This document shows, one piece after another, positions 47,631 through 53,930 of a DNA stretch of 53,930 bases (its first letter is position 1; the number at the start of each line of letters is the position of its first letter). Under the pieces are notes generated by a model. That model was not told the origin of the DNA, did no database searches, and saw only the letters and a program-made list of their open reading frames with translations. Both the position numbers and the translations under genes were made by a program. This DNA is from a virus. The stretch covers positions 1 through 53,930 of the IMG/VR virus record IMGVR_UViG_3300017735_000010; one strand, 5' to 3'.

Positions 47631-47885
47631 TTATTCAGAGTCTTCAGAGCTATCTTTAAACCCTCTTCTACTAAATTTTTCAACAGTAGCAGAACCTATT
47701 CCGGCACCTGTCAGCCAAAGCATACCTTCAAACATATATCGCTGTAGTGGAACTTCAATAATAAGGTTTGTTATAAATGCAGCTGAAATTAAAACGAATG
47801 CAACAAGTGTTACTAATCTTTTTGAAGATGGCTGGCCATCAACATCACATAGTACCTTCTCGAAAAAAGTCTTCTTTTTACTCAT
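47631..47885 (-). CDS. Holin-like two-TM protein, 84 aa
   Basis: SSKRLVTLVAFVLISAAFIT (TM1, about 20-43) and YMFEGMLWLTGAGIGSATVE (TM2, about 50-68) with EKFSRRGFKDSSEDSE as a charged tail. I recall this small family beside structural genes in Bacteroidetes phages, where it is often listed as holin or unknown. Pore formation for endolysin release is plausible but unproven. A late-type motif lies 22 bases upstream of the ATG. Confidence 0.55.
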   Translation of the reverse strand: MSKKKTFFEKVLCDVDGQPSSKRLVTLVAFVLISAAFITNLIIEVPLQRYMFEGMLWLTGAGIGSATVEKFSRRGFKDSSEDSE

Positions 47886-47906
47886 AATATAATAGAACTA
47901 TTTCTA

Positions 47907-47915
47907 CTATATATC
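47907..47915 (-). promoter_or_regulatory. Late-promoter-like motif (GATATATAG)
   Basis: GATATATAGTAGAAATAGTT on the minus strand, 22 bases before the ATG at 47885. The motif also encodes the final Asp-Ile and TAG stop of the upstream gene. Confidence 0.5.
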
Positions 47916-48563
47916 TAAGAAATCCGTGATTATAAGTGCTTGTGGGTTATCTTCAGACCATTCAGAAAAATGAAGAATCATTGTAGAGCATATTCTGTTC
48001 TCCTCGTCTGTCATTCCTTCAGAAGCATCTCTTAAATTTGCGAGTCTATCTTCTAAACTTCTTAATTTGACTACACTATAATGTTTATCTGTAATGCACC
48101 CTACTTTTTTTAGAATATTATTGACGAGAGGCATTTGCTCTTCTTTGAAGAATTCAAAAGTTTTAAAACTACCACGCAGTACTTTAAAGTCAAAATTTAA
48201 AGTTTTTTCTTCATTTTCATGAAAATTACTACTTATTCTACTATATGATAAATTTTTACAAAGTGTAATTTTAAACCATCTAAGGTTTTTCATTTCACCC
48301 ATAAACTTATTTATAAAATAAATTGTGGTTGCTCCTTTGTAAAGATTTTTATTAGGGAGCATTTCTAATTTTTCAATTTCTAAAGGATATGTTTCTTTAA
48401 CAATAGAATAAAGATCTGAACTTTTTACTAAAATAGAAATAGAATTATTATGGCTAGTGTAGCAACCTCTATTCTTTATTAAAGTATAAATCTTATTGTC
48501 TATAGAATTATATTTTTGCAAAGTTATAGCAACTATTTCTGGAAAATGATAACCTCTAGCCAT
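47907..48563 (-). CDS. Hypothetical protein, 218 aa, in the replication block
   Basis: I do not recognise a family. It is an alpha/beta protein with SLEDRLANLRDASEGMTDEE near the C-terminus. In T4 the equivalent slot after the clamp-loader genes holds regA, a translational repressor, but no regA signature is visible. It overlaps the gp62-like gene by eight bases. Confidence 0.65.
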   Translation of the reverse strand: MARGYHFPEIVAITLQKYNSIDNKIYTLIKNRGCYTSHNNSISILVKSSDLYSIVKETYPLEIEKLEMLPNKNLYKGATTIYFINKFMGEMKNLRWFKITLCKNLSYSRISSNFHENEEKTLNFDFKVLRGSFKTFEFFKEEQMPLVNNILKKVGCITDKHYSVVKLRSLEDRLANLRDASEGMTDEENRICSTMILHFSEWSEDNPQALIITDFLDI

Positions 48564-48981
48564 ATACTTTTATTTGATTTTCTAATGCTTTTAAATCTTG
48601 ATAAAGTTCTTCTTTGCAGAATGTTTTCAATTCTTCAATTTCTCTTTTTCCTATTTCATTCTTCTCCATATAAATTCTTAAAGCAGTTTCGCTTGGTTGA
48701 TATTTATCTTTAGTATTCTTTTTAGAACTTTTTGTTTTTGTGTATATCCAACCAGGTACTCTACTAAATCTGCTTGTTACCATATGCCAGCAGTCTATTA
48801 CTGAAGCGCCGTCGATTCCATTAAAGTTAAATGATTGTGCATTAACAGGAAAGTTAATAGCCATAAATCTATTTACCATAAAGTGGTGTCTTTTCTTTGA
48901 AAAGTTCTTTAATTTATTATAATGATCCGGTTTCGTGAACATTATTTTAATAAAATCGAAAAGTTTAGTGTCGTCTAGCAT
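48556..48981 (-). CDS. Clamp-loader small subunit candidate (gp62-like), 141 aa
   Basis: LFDFIKIMFTKPDHYNKLKN then HHFMVNRFMAINFP resembles the gp62-type pattern (small helical domain; 'PFIVNRxLS..FP'). Position downstream of the clamp-loader ATPase, one gene apart, fits. T4 gp62 is longer (187 aa), so this is tentative. It overlaps the stop of the FEN-like gene by one base. Confidence 0.5.
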   Translation of the reverse strand: MLDDTKLFDFIKIMFTKPDHYNKLKNFSKKRHHFMVNRFMAINFPVNAQSFNFNGIDGASVIDCWHMVTSRFSRVPGWIYTKTKSSKKNTKDKYQPSETALRIYMEKNEIGKREIEELKTFCKEELYQDLKALENQIKVYG

Positions 48982-50210
48982 TAAAACAATTTGTTGTTAT
49001 TATTCTTATCTATTAATTTTAATTTTTTTGGTTTATCTTCAGTATCTAAGTTAGAAAAGATGTCTGCCTTTCTAGATTTCTGAATATCTAACCATTTTGT
49101 ATTTTCAAGTATTTTATCTTTATTAGTTAATTTAGAAACGTCCATTCTATCTAATAATGTAAATTCTTTTTCTACTGCTTTATATATTTCGTTTTGAATA
49201 GGTTCAGGTATTATTCTGGTGTGAAGCATCATTAGAGACATATTATTAAATATCTTGTTTGTTATAATGTCAGCTGATTCTCTACCTACAACCCGGTATA
49301 CAATTTCTGCCATTCTTTCTAATTCACTTCTTACAAACAATGAATCTACAACAAAACTATCGTTTTCTTTTGTAAACTGTGCAAATATTTTATCTGCCAT
49401 TCGATCTGTAATAGAGTAAGTTCTTAATTTGCCATTCTTCATTGCCTTTTGCCAAGTAATAACAGATGGAATATTATCGCCACTGTCACCAACTAATATC
49501 TTTTTGAATAAGAATTCATCGCAATTAACTTCTGTTAATTTTACTTTATTATTAATCATCCATGTTTTAAGAGCATGTCTAGATTCTTGTGAGAGACCTT
49601 TATAAGAACTCATGTTAAATAACATATCGTCGTTATTTACTTCTTCTTTCTTATTAATAACTTCTTCAAATGATTCAAAGGCATAAAGGCTTTTGTGAGC
49701 GCTTGAATACCATAAAGTGTATGCATCATTTGGAATAGAATAGTTTACTAATTGAATAAGGTCTCTGTCGCCTGTCCATATTATGCAGTTTTTACCTTTA
49801 GTATTTAAGTATGAAGACCAGCCGAAAAGAACATCGTCTGCTTCTGCGCCATCGATTCTATGAACAATTACGCCATGCTTTTGTAGAATAGCTTGGAATT
49901 CTTCATAGATACCATAAACACCAGACCAATCTATTTTAGAGTCTTGTTTTCTAGTACCTTTATATTCTGCTTGTGGAAATAAGTCTTTGCGCCAACTTCT
50001 AGCGTCTACTGTTACTACAACTTTATCTATAAAGTCTCTCATCTTTCTTACTTCTGATGCTAAATCTATTGCCAATTTGCGCATAAGATTTGCTCTTGAT
50101 TCTTCATCTTCCATCATCTTACCATTCGAAGGTCTTGGAAGGACGAAGAGGCGACTATGTAGAAAATAGTTGCCATCTATAAGAAGTGTATGTCCGCCTT
50201 TCTTCATCAT
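48981..50210 (-). CDS. 5'-3' exonuclease / RNase H, FEN-PIN family (T4 rnh-like)
   Basis: Metal-binding motifs of FEN nucleases are present: LLIDGN with Asp12, VVVTVDARSW, GAEADDVLFG, TGDRDLIQLV and GDSGDNIPSV (helix-two-turn-helix region). At 409 aa it is longer than T4 RNase H (305 aa), with an extra charged C-terminal tail. It would remove RNA primers and 5' flaps at the replication fork. It sits between the clamp loader and the gp62-like gene. Confidence 0.88.
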   Translation of the reverse strand: MMKKGGHTLLIDGNYFLHSRLFVLPRPSNGKMMEDEESRANLMRKLAIDLASEVRKMRDFIDKVVVTVDARSWRKDLFPQAEYKGTRKQDSKIDWSGVYGIYEEFQAILQKHGVIVHRIDGAEADDVLFGWSSYLNTKGKNCIIWTGDRDLIQLVNYSIPNDAYTLWYSSAHKSLYAFESFEEVINKKEEVNNDDMLFNMSSYKGLSQESRHALKTWMINNKVKLTEVNCDEFLFKKILVGDSGDNIPSVITWQKAMKNGKLRTYSITDRMADKIFAQFTKENDSFVVDSLFVRSELERMAEIVYRVVGRESADIITNKIFNNMSLMMLHTRIIPEPIQNEIYKAVEKEFTLLDRMDVSKLTNKDKILENTKWLDIQKSRKADIFSNLDTEDKPKKLKLIDKNNNNKLF

Positions 50211-50214
50211 AATT

Positions 50215-51171
50215 TTATTTTTTAATAATTGTCTGTATTTTAAATACTAATGAAAGCATTGTAATTACTGGGTCTATTACAGAAAGTCTTTGTGCTTGGT
50301 GATGTGCAACTTCCACTGTTATTTCTGGAATATGCTTTACATATTGACTTTTTTCTTGATTTATATAATCAATAAAGTCACCACCTAGACTTTGTAATAC
50401 GTCTTCAACTCTATTTGAGTAATTGCTTACTAATGTTTTATAATTAACTACTGGATTTGTTTCATTAAATATGAGTTCAAATATATCTTTATAGACTGAG
50501 TTGAATCTTTTTACATCTTCTACTTTAATATCTAAAGTTCCTTGAGATTTAAAGCCCTGTAATTTATTGAGAGTATCTCTTAGATCTGGAAAATTACGTC
50601 TTACAAATTCTAACAAAGCTGGCTTTTCAATTTGAAGACCTTCTTTTTGACATATTTCATAAACTCTTCTGATATATTTCTTAGTCAGTTCTGCTTCATC
50701 TTCTTTATCAAAGTCAAAATTAATAACTTCAAATCTAGATAGGATTGGATCTGGAAGTTTATTAATATAATTACATGTTGCAATAAATCTACTGTTCGAT
50801 GCGAATGTTTCCATTGTAGCACGAAGCGCTTTAAAGAATTGATCTGATACTCCATCAACCTCATCTAATATTACAACTTTCATAGAACTAGGACCGTCCA
50901 TAATAGATACAGTAGAACAAAAGTCTGTAATTCTTGTTCTAATAACATCTACTGAAGTATCTGTCGATGCGTTTATATAAAGATAAGGCATCTTAAATTG
51001 TTTAACAATTGCCTTAGCAGTTGATGTTTTTCCAGTACCTGGACTACCTGCTAATAACATGTTTTGGACTAAACCATCTTTGAATTTATTCATAACTCTT
51101 TCTGGTAGAATAAGTTCTTCTAGGTTTTGTGGTCTATATTTTTCTGTGAAAAGTTGTTGAACTGCTTGCAT
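50215..51171 (-). CDS. Clamp-loader large subunit, AAA+ ATPase (gp44-like)
   Basis: 318 aa, the same size as T4 gp44 (319 aa). N-terminal KYRPQNLEELILPERV, Walker A GSPGTGKT at 42-49, Walker B VVILDEVDG near 100 and the sensor/arginine-finger region LPDPILSRFEVINF are all present. It loads the sliding clamp, using ATP, for the phage polymerase. It is cotranscribed with the FEN nuclease four bases downstream. Confidence 0.93.
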   Translation of the reverse strand: MQAVQQLFTEKYRPQNLEELILPERVMNKFKDGLVQNMLLAGSPGTGKTSTAKAIVKQFKMPYLYINASTDTSVDVIRTRITDFCSTVSIMDGPSSMKVVILDEVDGVSDQFFKALRATMETFASNSRFIATCNYINKLPDPILSRFEVINFDFDKEDEAELTKKYIRRVYEICQKEGLQIEKPALLEFVRRNFPDLRDTLNKLQGFKSQGTLDIKVEDVKRFNSVYKDIFELIFNETNPVVNYKTLVSNYSNRVEDVLQSLGGDFIDYINQEKSQYVKHIPEITVEVAHHQAQRLSVIDPVITMLSLVFKIQTIIKK

Positions 51172-51209
51172 ATTTTATTTTTAATTTATAGAAAAAAACT
51201 TTAATTTGT

Positions 51210-51386
51210 TTATTTAAGATTTTTAAAAGTTTCCATGGTCATTTTACGATCTTTTTTCATCTGATCTATTCTTACATGATTTTCAAAAGCTTCTAAAATA
51301 GCCTCTATTAATTTTGCGTTATCGAATCCGTGGATTTCCTTTGCTGTTGTTTTCATTATTTCATTTAATACGTCCTGTCTAGTCAT
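51210..51386 (-). CDS. Small helical protein, 58 aa
   Basis: ATG at 51386, TAA at 51210. It starts MTRQDVLNEIMKTTAKEIHG and is helical, with a basic C-terminus. It fills the gap between the clamp loader and the 119-aa membrane protein. No family is recognised. Confidence 0.55.
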   Translation of the reverse strand: MTRQDVLNEIMKTTAKEIHGFDNAKLIEAILEAFENHVRIDQMKKDRKMTMETFKNLK

Positions 51387-51396
51387 TTGTGTTGTT

Positions 51397-51756
51397 TTAT
51401 TTGATTATTACTATATTTCTGTACATTGAGAAGAAAGGAACTCTCCATCCATAAACCTCTGCAGTGTATGTTTCTCCTCTTTTAAGTTTTCCTTGGATAT
51501 CTGAAGAGTTAAATTTACCTCCAAATAAAAGGTCTGTATTTTCAAAAGTTTCGTTTTCTGTGAAAACAATGTATTTCGAAGATACGTTTTCTCCATCTGA
51601 TGTTACTTTTGTTTCTTTATCTGTTACTGTAAATGTAACAGTTTCAGCTGTTTGGTAGTATGCTATTTCTAAGCCTACAAATGTTAATATCATTGCTGTT
51701 ACCAATGTGATGATTCCTACCATTGTTACTCTAAACCAATCTATTCTTCTTCTCAT
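51397..51756 (-). CDS. Membrane-anchored protein, 119 aa
   Basis: A basic N-terminus (MRRRIDWFRV) and one TM helix (about 12-32, MVGIITLVTAMILTFVGLEI) are followed by a beta-rich domain with TFTVTDKETKV and YTAEVYGWRVPFF. The layout recalls a small family of phage and bacterial inner-membrane proteins with an external beta domain. The role is unknown. It begins one base after the upstream stop. Confidence 0.65.
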   Translation of the reverse strand: MRRRIDWFRVTMVGIITLVTAMILTFVGLEIAYYQTAETVTFTVTDKETKVTSDGENVSSKYIVFTENETFENTDLLFGGKFNSSDIQGKLKRGETYTAEVYGWRVPFFSMYRNIVIIK

Positions 51757-51757
51757 T

Positions 51758-52492
51758 TTATTTAATTTTTATTGTGTTTGTATTATTTGATACTGTGTTT
51801 TTATATTCGTTGTAGTATATTTCAAGTATACCTGAAGATCCGTGCTTCTTATCTTCTGCCCATCTAAATTTGTTAGGAAAAAGGGCTTTAATGTAGAAAG
51901 ACCCGAGATTTTTACTATTCCATTCATTTCTTGGGAATATTCCTTCAGTGTAAATTGAAATATTGATATCTTCATATCCTGAAAGGTCTAGATAGTGTTT
52001 TTCATCTTTAATATATGTTTTTAAGCCTAGTTCTTCAAAGAGTAGTTCTTGATGATGTAGCATCCATTCATGCATTTTCTTTGTGTGCCATCCTTTCGTT
52101 GGTCTATTTTTAAGAAACTGTTCTCTTAAAAAATTACACGATTGAAGTAACATTTCAGGGTCTATTTTGACATCAATTCCGTGAACTTTAAAATAATTTT
52201 CTTTTTGTTCTTTCTCTTTTGCTGCAGTTATTTTTTCACCAAGATTGTTGAAGTGCTTTTCGATTTCTTCATAATCTACATTTGTAAAAATTCTTGCAAT
52301 TCTCTGAATATACGAACTTTTGCCTAAGTCATCAAGTGGATGACGACCTGCTGCAAGATAATGATATCGATCTTCCATGTACGCAAGTACTGCTTTTTCT
52401 AGTTCTTCTGCAAAGATGTAAGTCTTTGCTGGTATAGTAACAGCAGGAATGTGTTGTTCTGGTGTTGTGTGATTTAAGTTTTCTGTATTCAT
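51758..52492 (-). CDS. Hypothetical protein, 244 aa
   Basis: I do not recognise a family. The middle is helical (about 25-165, LEKAVLAYMEDRYHYLAAGR) and the last third beta-rich (LDLSGYEDINISIYTEGIFP). There is no membrane segment. It is the first gene after promoter element H, so probably early, and is followed by the 119-aa, 58-aa and clamp-loader genes. Confidence 0.7.
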   Translation of the reverse strand: MNTENLNHTTPEQHIPAVTIPAKTYIFAEELEKAVLAYMEDRYHYLAAGRHPLDDLGKSSYIQRIARIFTNVDYEEIEKHFNNLGEKITAAKEKEQKENYFKVHGIDVKIDPEMLLQSCNFLREQFLKNRPTKGWHTKKMHEWMLHHQELLFEELGLKTYIKDEKHYLDLSGYEDINISIYTEGIFPRNEWNSKNLGSFYIKALFPNKFRWAEDKKHGSSGILEIYYNEYKNTVSNNTNTIKIK

Positions 52493-52510
52493 TGTTGTTA
52501 TTATTAATTT

Positions 52511-52572
52511 GTTATAGTATAAATATAAGAATAAAAAACGACATAAAAAAATCTGGTGTGACTTTTTTTAAA
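52511..52572 (-). promoter_or_regulatory. Conserved early/middle promoter-like element, copy H
   Basis: The minus strand carries AAAAAAAGTCACACCAGATT, TTTTTATGTCGTTTTTTATT and CTTATATTTATACTATAA, 19 bases before the ATG at 52492. It could drive the whole block down to the gp62-like gene. Confidence 0.75.
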
Positions 52573-52575
52573 TAA

Positions 52576-53136
52576 TTAATGCATCTTATGTCCATGTTCT
52601 GCATAATATGTGATTGCTGCTATCATATATGCTGCCATTGAAATAATGAACGTAGTTGCAGCAACAATAAAAGCCTCGCCTTTCCATTCTTTATTAGCTG
52701 TTAATTTGTAATCGGTTAAGATATACCATCTTTTCTTCCATGGATTATTATAAGTGTCTTTGTGTTGTCTATAAATATCATACAGGTTGTCATACATTTT
52801 GCCATATTCTTTATCTGCGTATCTTTCTTCTTCTTCAAGATAGGGTTCAAGGCTCTCTTCGGTTCCTGCGTAGTAAGACCACTCAAAATGCGAGCCAAAC
52901 TTATTCTCCCATATATCGCGCATCTCCTGATATGACGTATATCCTTTTTCTATAGCAAGTTTATTAAGAAACTCGGTTGAAGTTTCTTTTCCTAAGATTA
53001 ATTTCCAAATAACATATCTAGTAGAATATATTATTAAAGCGAATGTTAGTAGTATTCCGGATATTATTGCTGCTGCTATAGCACCATACATTAATAACCA
53101 TCCTAATCCTTTTCCTAAGTAGTATAAAATTTCCAT
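52576..53136 (-). CDS. Membrane protein with N- and C-terminal TM segments, 186 aa
   Basis: TM segments lie at about 8-40 (GLGWLLMYGAIAAAIISGIL) and 158-176 (AFIVAATTFIISMAAYMIAA), with an acidic, Tyr-rich loop between. No family is recognised. It is the only gene between promoter elements H and I and ends with an HGHKMH tail. Confidence 0.65.
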   Translation of the reverse strand: MEILYYLGKGLGWLLMYGAIAAAIISGILLTFALIIYSTRYVIWKLILGKETSTEFLNKLAIEKGYTSYQEMRDIWENKFGSHFEWSYYAGTEESLEPYLEEEERYADKEYGKMYDNLYDIYRQHKDTYNNPWKKRWYILTDYKLTANKEWKGEAFIVAATTFIISMAAYMIAAITYYAEHGHKMH

Positions 53137-53156
53137 AATTTATTTGTTTTGATTAA

Positions 53157-53216
53157 TATAGTATAAATATAAGAATAAAAAACGACATAAAAAAATCTGG
53201 TGGCAATTATTTTCAA
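53157..53216 (-). promoter_or_regulatory. Conserved early/middle promoter-like element, copy I
   Basis: The minus strand carries GAAAATAATTGCCACCAGAT, TTTTTTATGTCGTTTTTTAT and TCTTATATTTATACTATA, 21 bases before the ATG at 53136. It lies between divergent genes. Confidence 0.75.
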
Positions 53217-53231
53217 CAAATATATAAATAA

Positions 53232-53723
53232 ATGCAAATAAAACGCTCAAACAATCCTAAACAGGCACATCGCCACGGAGTAAGACTTGATGGTCTTCCT
53301 AGAACTCTTCGTAAATTTATGATAGAACATCGTAACTTGAATAGATGGAAAAACGATATGATTTTTATGGAGCAAATTCTTAGAATTAAGCAAAAAGAGT
53401 TAAAACTGAAAAACACTGTTTTAAGAGATAAGTTTTATTATGATTGGACAAATCAAACCCCTGTTAAGATGGAGGAGCTAATTGACTCCTATGATACCAT
53501 AGATTGGTTCTGCGCGATAAGCCGTAAACCCATTAAAGCTAAATTTAATAACTTTCAGCTTGAGAATTTTATTCACCCTGAGTATTCTGATATCCTGAAA
53601 CAAAGTATGGTAGATAGTCGTATTCTTAAGAGTAGTATTGAGTTTCGGAAATATTGTAAAAAACTCCTGCTGGAAGACCAACAGGAGTTTATACGTATTG
53701 TTAAAAAGGGTAAAAAAGACTAG
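53232..53723 (+). CDS. Basic hypothetical protein, 163 aa; only clear plus-strand gene
   Basis: MQIKRSNNPKQAHRHGVRLD starts a basic, helical protein (VLRDKFYYDWTNQTPVKMEE; FRKYCKKLLLEDQQEFIRIV) with no recognised family. The ATG follows AAATATATAAATAA, similar to the late-type element but very close to the start. It converges with the partial gene at 53728 with four bases between stops. The overlapping minus frame has odd composition and is taken as a shadow. Nucleic acid binding is plausible from charge alone. Confidence 0.6.
   Translation: MQIKRSNNPKQAHRHGVRLDGLPRTLRKFMIEHRNLNRWKNDMIFMEQILRIKQKELKLKNTVLRDKFYYDWTNQTPVKMEELIDSYDTIDWFCAISRKPIKAKFNNFQLENFIHPEYSDILKQSMVDSRILKSSIEFRKYCKKLLLEDQQEFIRIVKKGKKD
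53658..53690 (-). terminator. Terminator for the partial right-edge gene, inside the convergent plus-strand gene
   Basis: A hairpin with AAACTCCTG/CAGGAGTTT arms, one mismatch and a 6-base loop is followed on the minus strand by TTTTTTACAA. On the plus strand no U-tract follows, so it should stop minus-strand transcripts only. Confidence 0.7.
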
Positions 53724-53727
53724 ATTT

Positions 53728-53930
53728 TTAATTTGTTTCTTCATTTCCTCCAGTAGCTGGTGTGTTCTGTGGTGGATCTTGTGCTGGTTCTTGTGTTTGT
53801 TCAGGTGCTGCTTCTTTCTCTTCTTTGCCGTTAATCTTATCAAAAGGTTCTTCCATTGTTTCGATTCTTGTTTGGTATTCATCTTTGGCAGCTGCAACAT
53901 CTCCCTGTTTAGAATCGCCTTCGTATCCAA
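53728..53930 (-). CDS. Acidic C-terminus of a gene entering from the right edge (partial)
   Basis: The frame ending in TAA at 53728 reads, near the edge, GYEGDSKQGDVAAAKDEYQT, then RIETMEEPFDKINGKEEKEA and a Pro/Gln/Glu-rich tail with PATGGNEETN. The other open minus frame is Lys/Gln/His-rich and unlikely. It is probably the disordered tail of a structural or head-vertex-type protein; the body is outside the window, so no function is assigned. Confidence 0.65.
   Translation of the reverse strand, partial: GYEGDSKQGDVAAAKDEYQTRIETMEEPFDKINGKEEKEAAPEQTQEPAQDPPQNTPATGGNEETN

Noticed and set aside
6588-53216. Repeated 55-60 bp element as a CRISPR array, transposon end or origin repeat
   Set aside because: The copies are scattered singly, always in the same orientation upstream of starts, without spacers, terminal inverted repeats or an adjacent transposase.
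53478-53930. Minus-strand 150-codon frame rich in Lys/Gln/His
   Set aside because: The neighbouring frame gives a credible acidic C-terminus with a stop beside a terminator, and this frame would run through the plus-strand gene.
1-53930. Integrase, transposase, CRISPR array or rRNA
   Set aside because: None was seen; apart from the one tRNA the content is phage coding sequence, consistent with a lytic lifestyle in this segment.

Overview
The window looks like part of the genome of a large, AT-rich, T4-superfamily contractile-tailed phage that infects a member of the Bacteroidetes, probably a flavobacterium. Support for the phage type: the minus strand carries genes in T4 order that resemble the neck protein (gp14-like), small and large terminase (gp16, gp17), tail sheath (gp18), tail tube (gp19), gp26/gp51-like tail assembly genes and a very long tape measure. 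It also carries T4-type replication genes (clamp-loader ATPase, FEN/RNase H nuclease, ATP-dependent DNA ligase). Support for the host: start codons lack Shine-Dalgarno sequences and follow short A-rich leaders, and there is a Bacteroidetes-type histone H1-like (Hc1) protein. The host assignment is inference. All family names come from recognising motifs by eye; no database search was possible.

Layout. 1-10.8 kb: a collagen-like fibre running off the left edge, a coiled-coil/TM protein, two large unknown proteins with T4-protease-like sites, a transglycosylase, a PTH2-like protein, a run of very small genes, a GNAT-like protein, a second collagen-like fibre and a CCA-adding enzyme. 10.8-17.8 kb: a GT32-like glycosyltransferase, a HAD phosphatase, a miniature MscS-like membrane protein, an amidase endolysin, membrane and lipoprotein genes, a RecB-like nuclease, the histone H1-like protein and a tRNA-Ala(TGC). 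18.2-21.4 kb: four overlapping or abutting genes for three sulfotransferase-like proteins and one glycosyltransferase-like protein. 21.4-25.9 kb: an ECF-like sigma factor, a metallophosphoesterase homologue that has lost its metal ligands, a PD-(D/E)XK protein and guanylate kinase. 26-28.4 kb: a Nampt-like plus Prs-like pair (NAD+ synthesis or restoration). 28.4-33.7 kb: a DksA-like zinc-finger protein, DNA ligase and many small proteins, including two tandem 28-residue membrane peptides and a KTSC-domain pair. 33.8-47.6 kb: the morphogenesis block. 47.6-51.2 kb: a holin-like protein and replication genes. 51.2-53.9 kb: membrane proteins, the only convincing plus-strand gene, and the C-terminus of a gene entering from the right edge.

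Regulation. Two motif classes recur. A roughly 55-60 bp element occurs nine times (core GTCGTTTWTTATT then TATATTTATACTATA, read on the minus strand). It lies 12-38 bases upstream of the sigma factor, ligase, Prs/Nampt, CCA enzyme and several small-gene operons, and is probably an early or middle promoter. A GATATATAA motif lies 16-31 bases upstream of the tape measure, tail tube, small terminase, sulfotransferase and other operons, and in a variant form upstream of the sheath. It looks like a T4-type late promoter, perhaps read by the phage sigma factor. Hairpin terminators follow the tube, sheath, H1, tRNA, Nampt and other units.

Most notable for follow-up: the Prs-like/Nampt-like NAD+ module, the metal-ligand-free phosphoesterase next to an intact nuclease-like gene, the mini-MscS protein, the sulfotransferase cluster, and a possible +1 frameshift joining the gp26-like and gp51-like genes.
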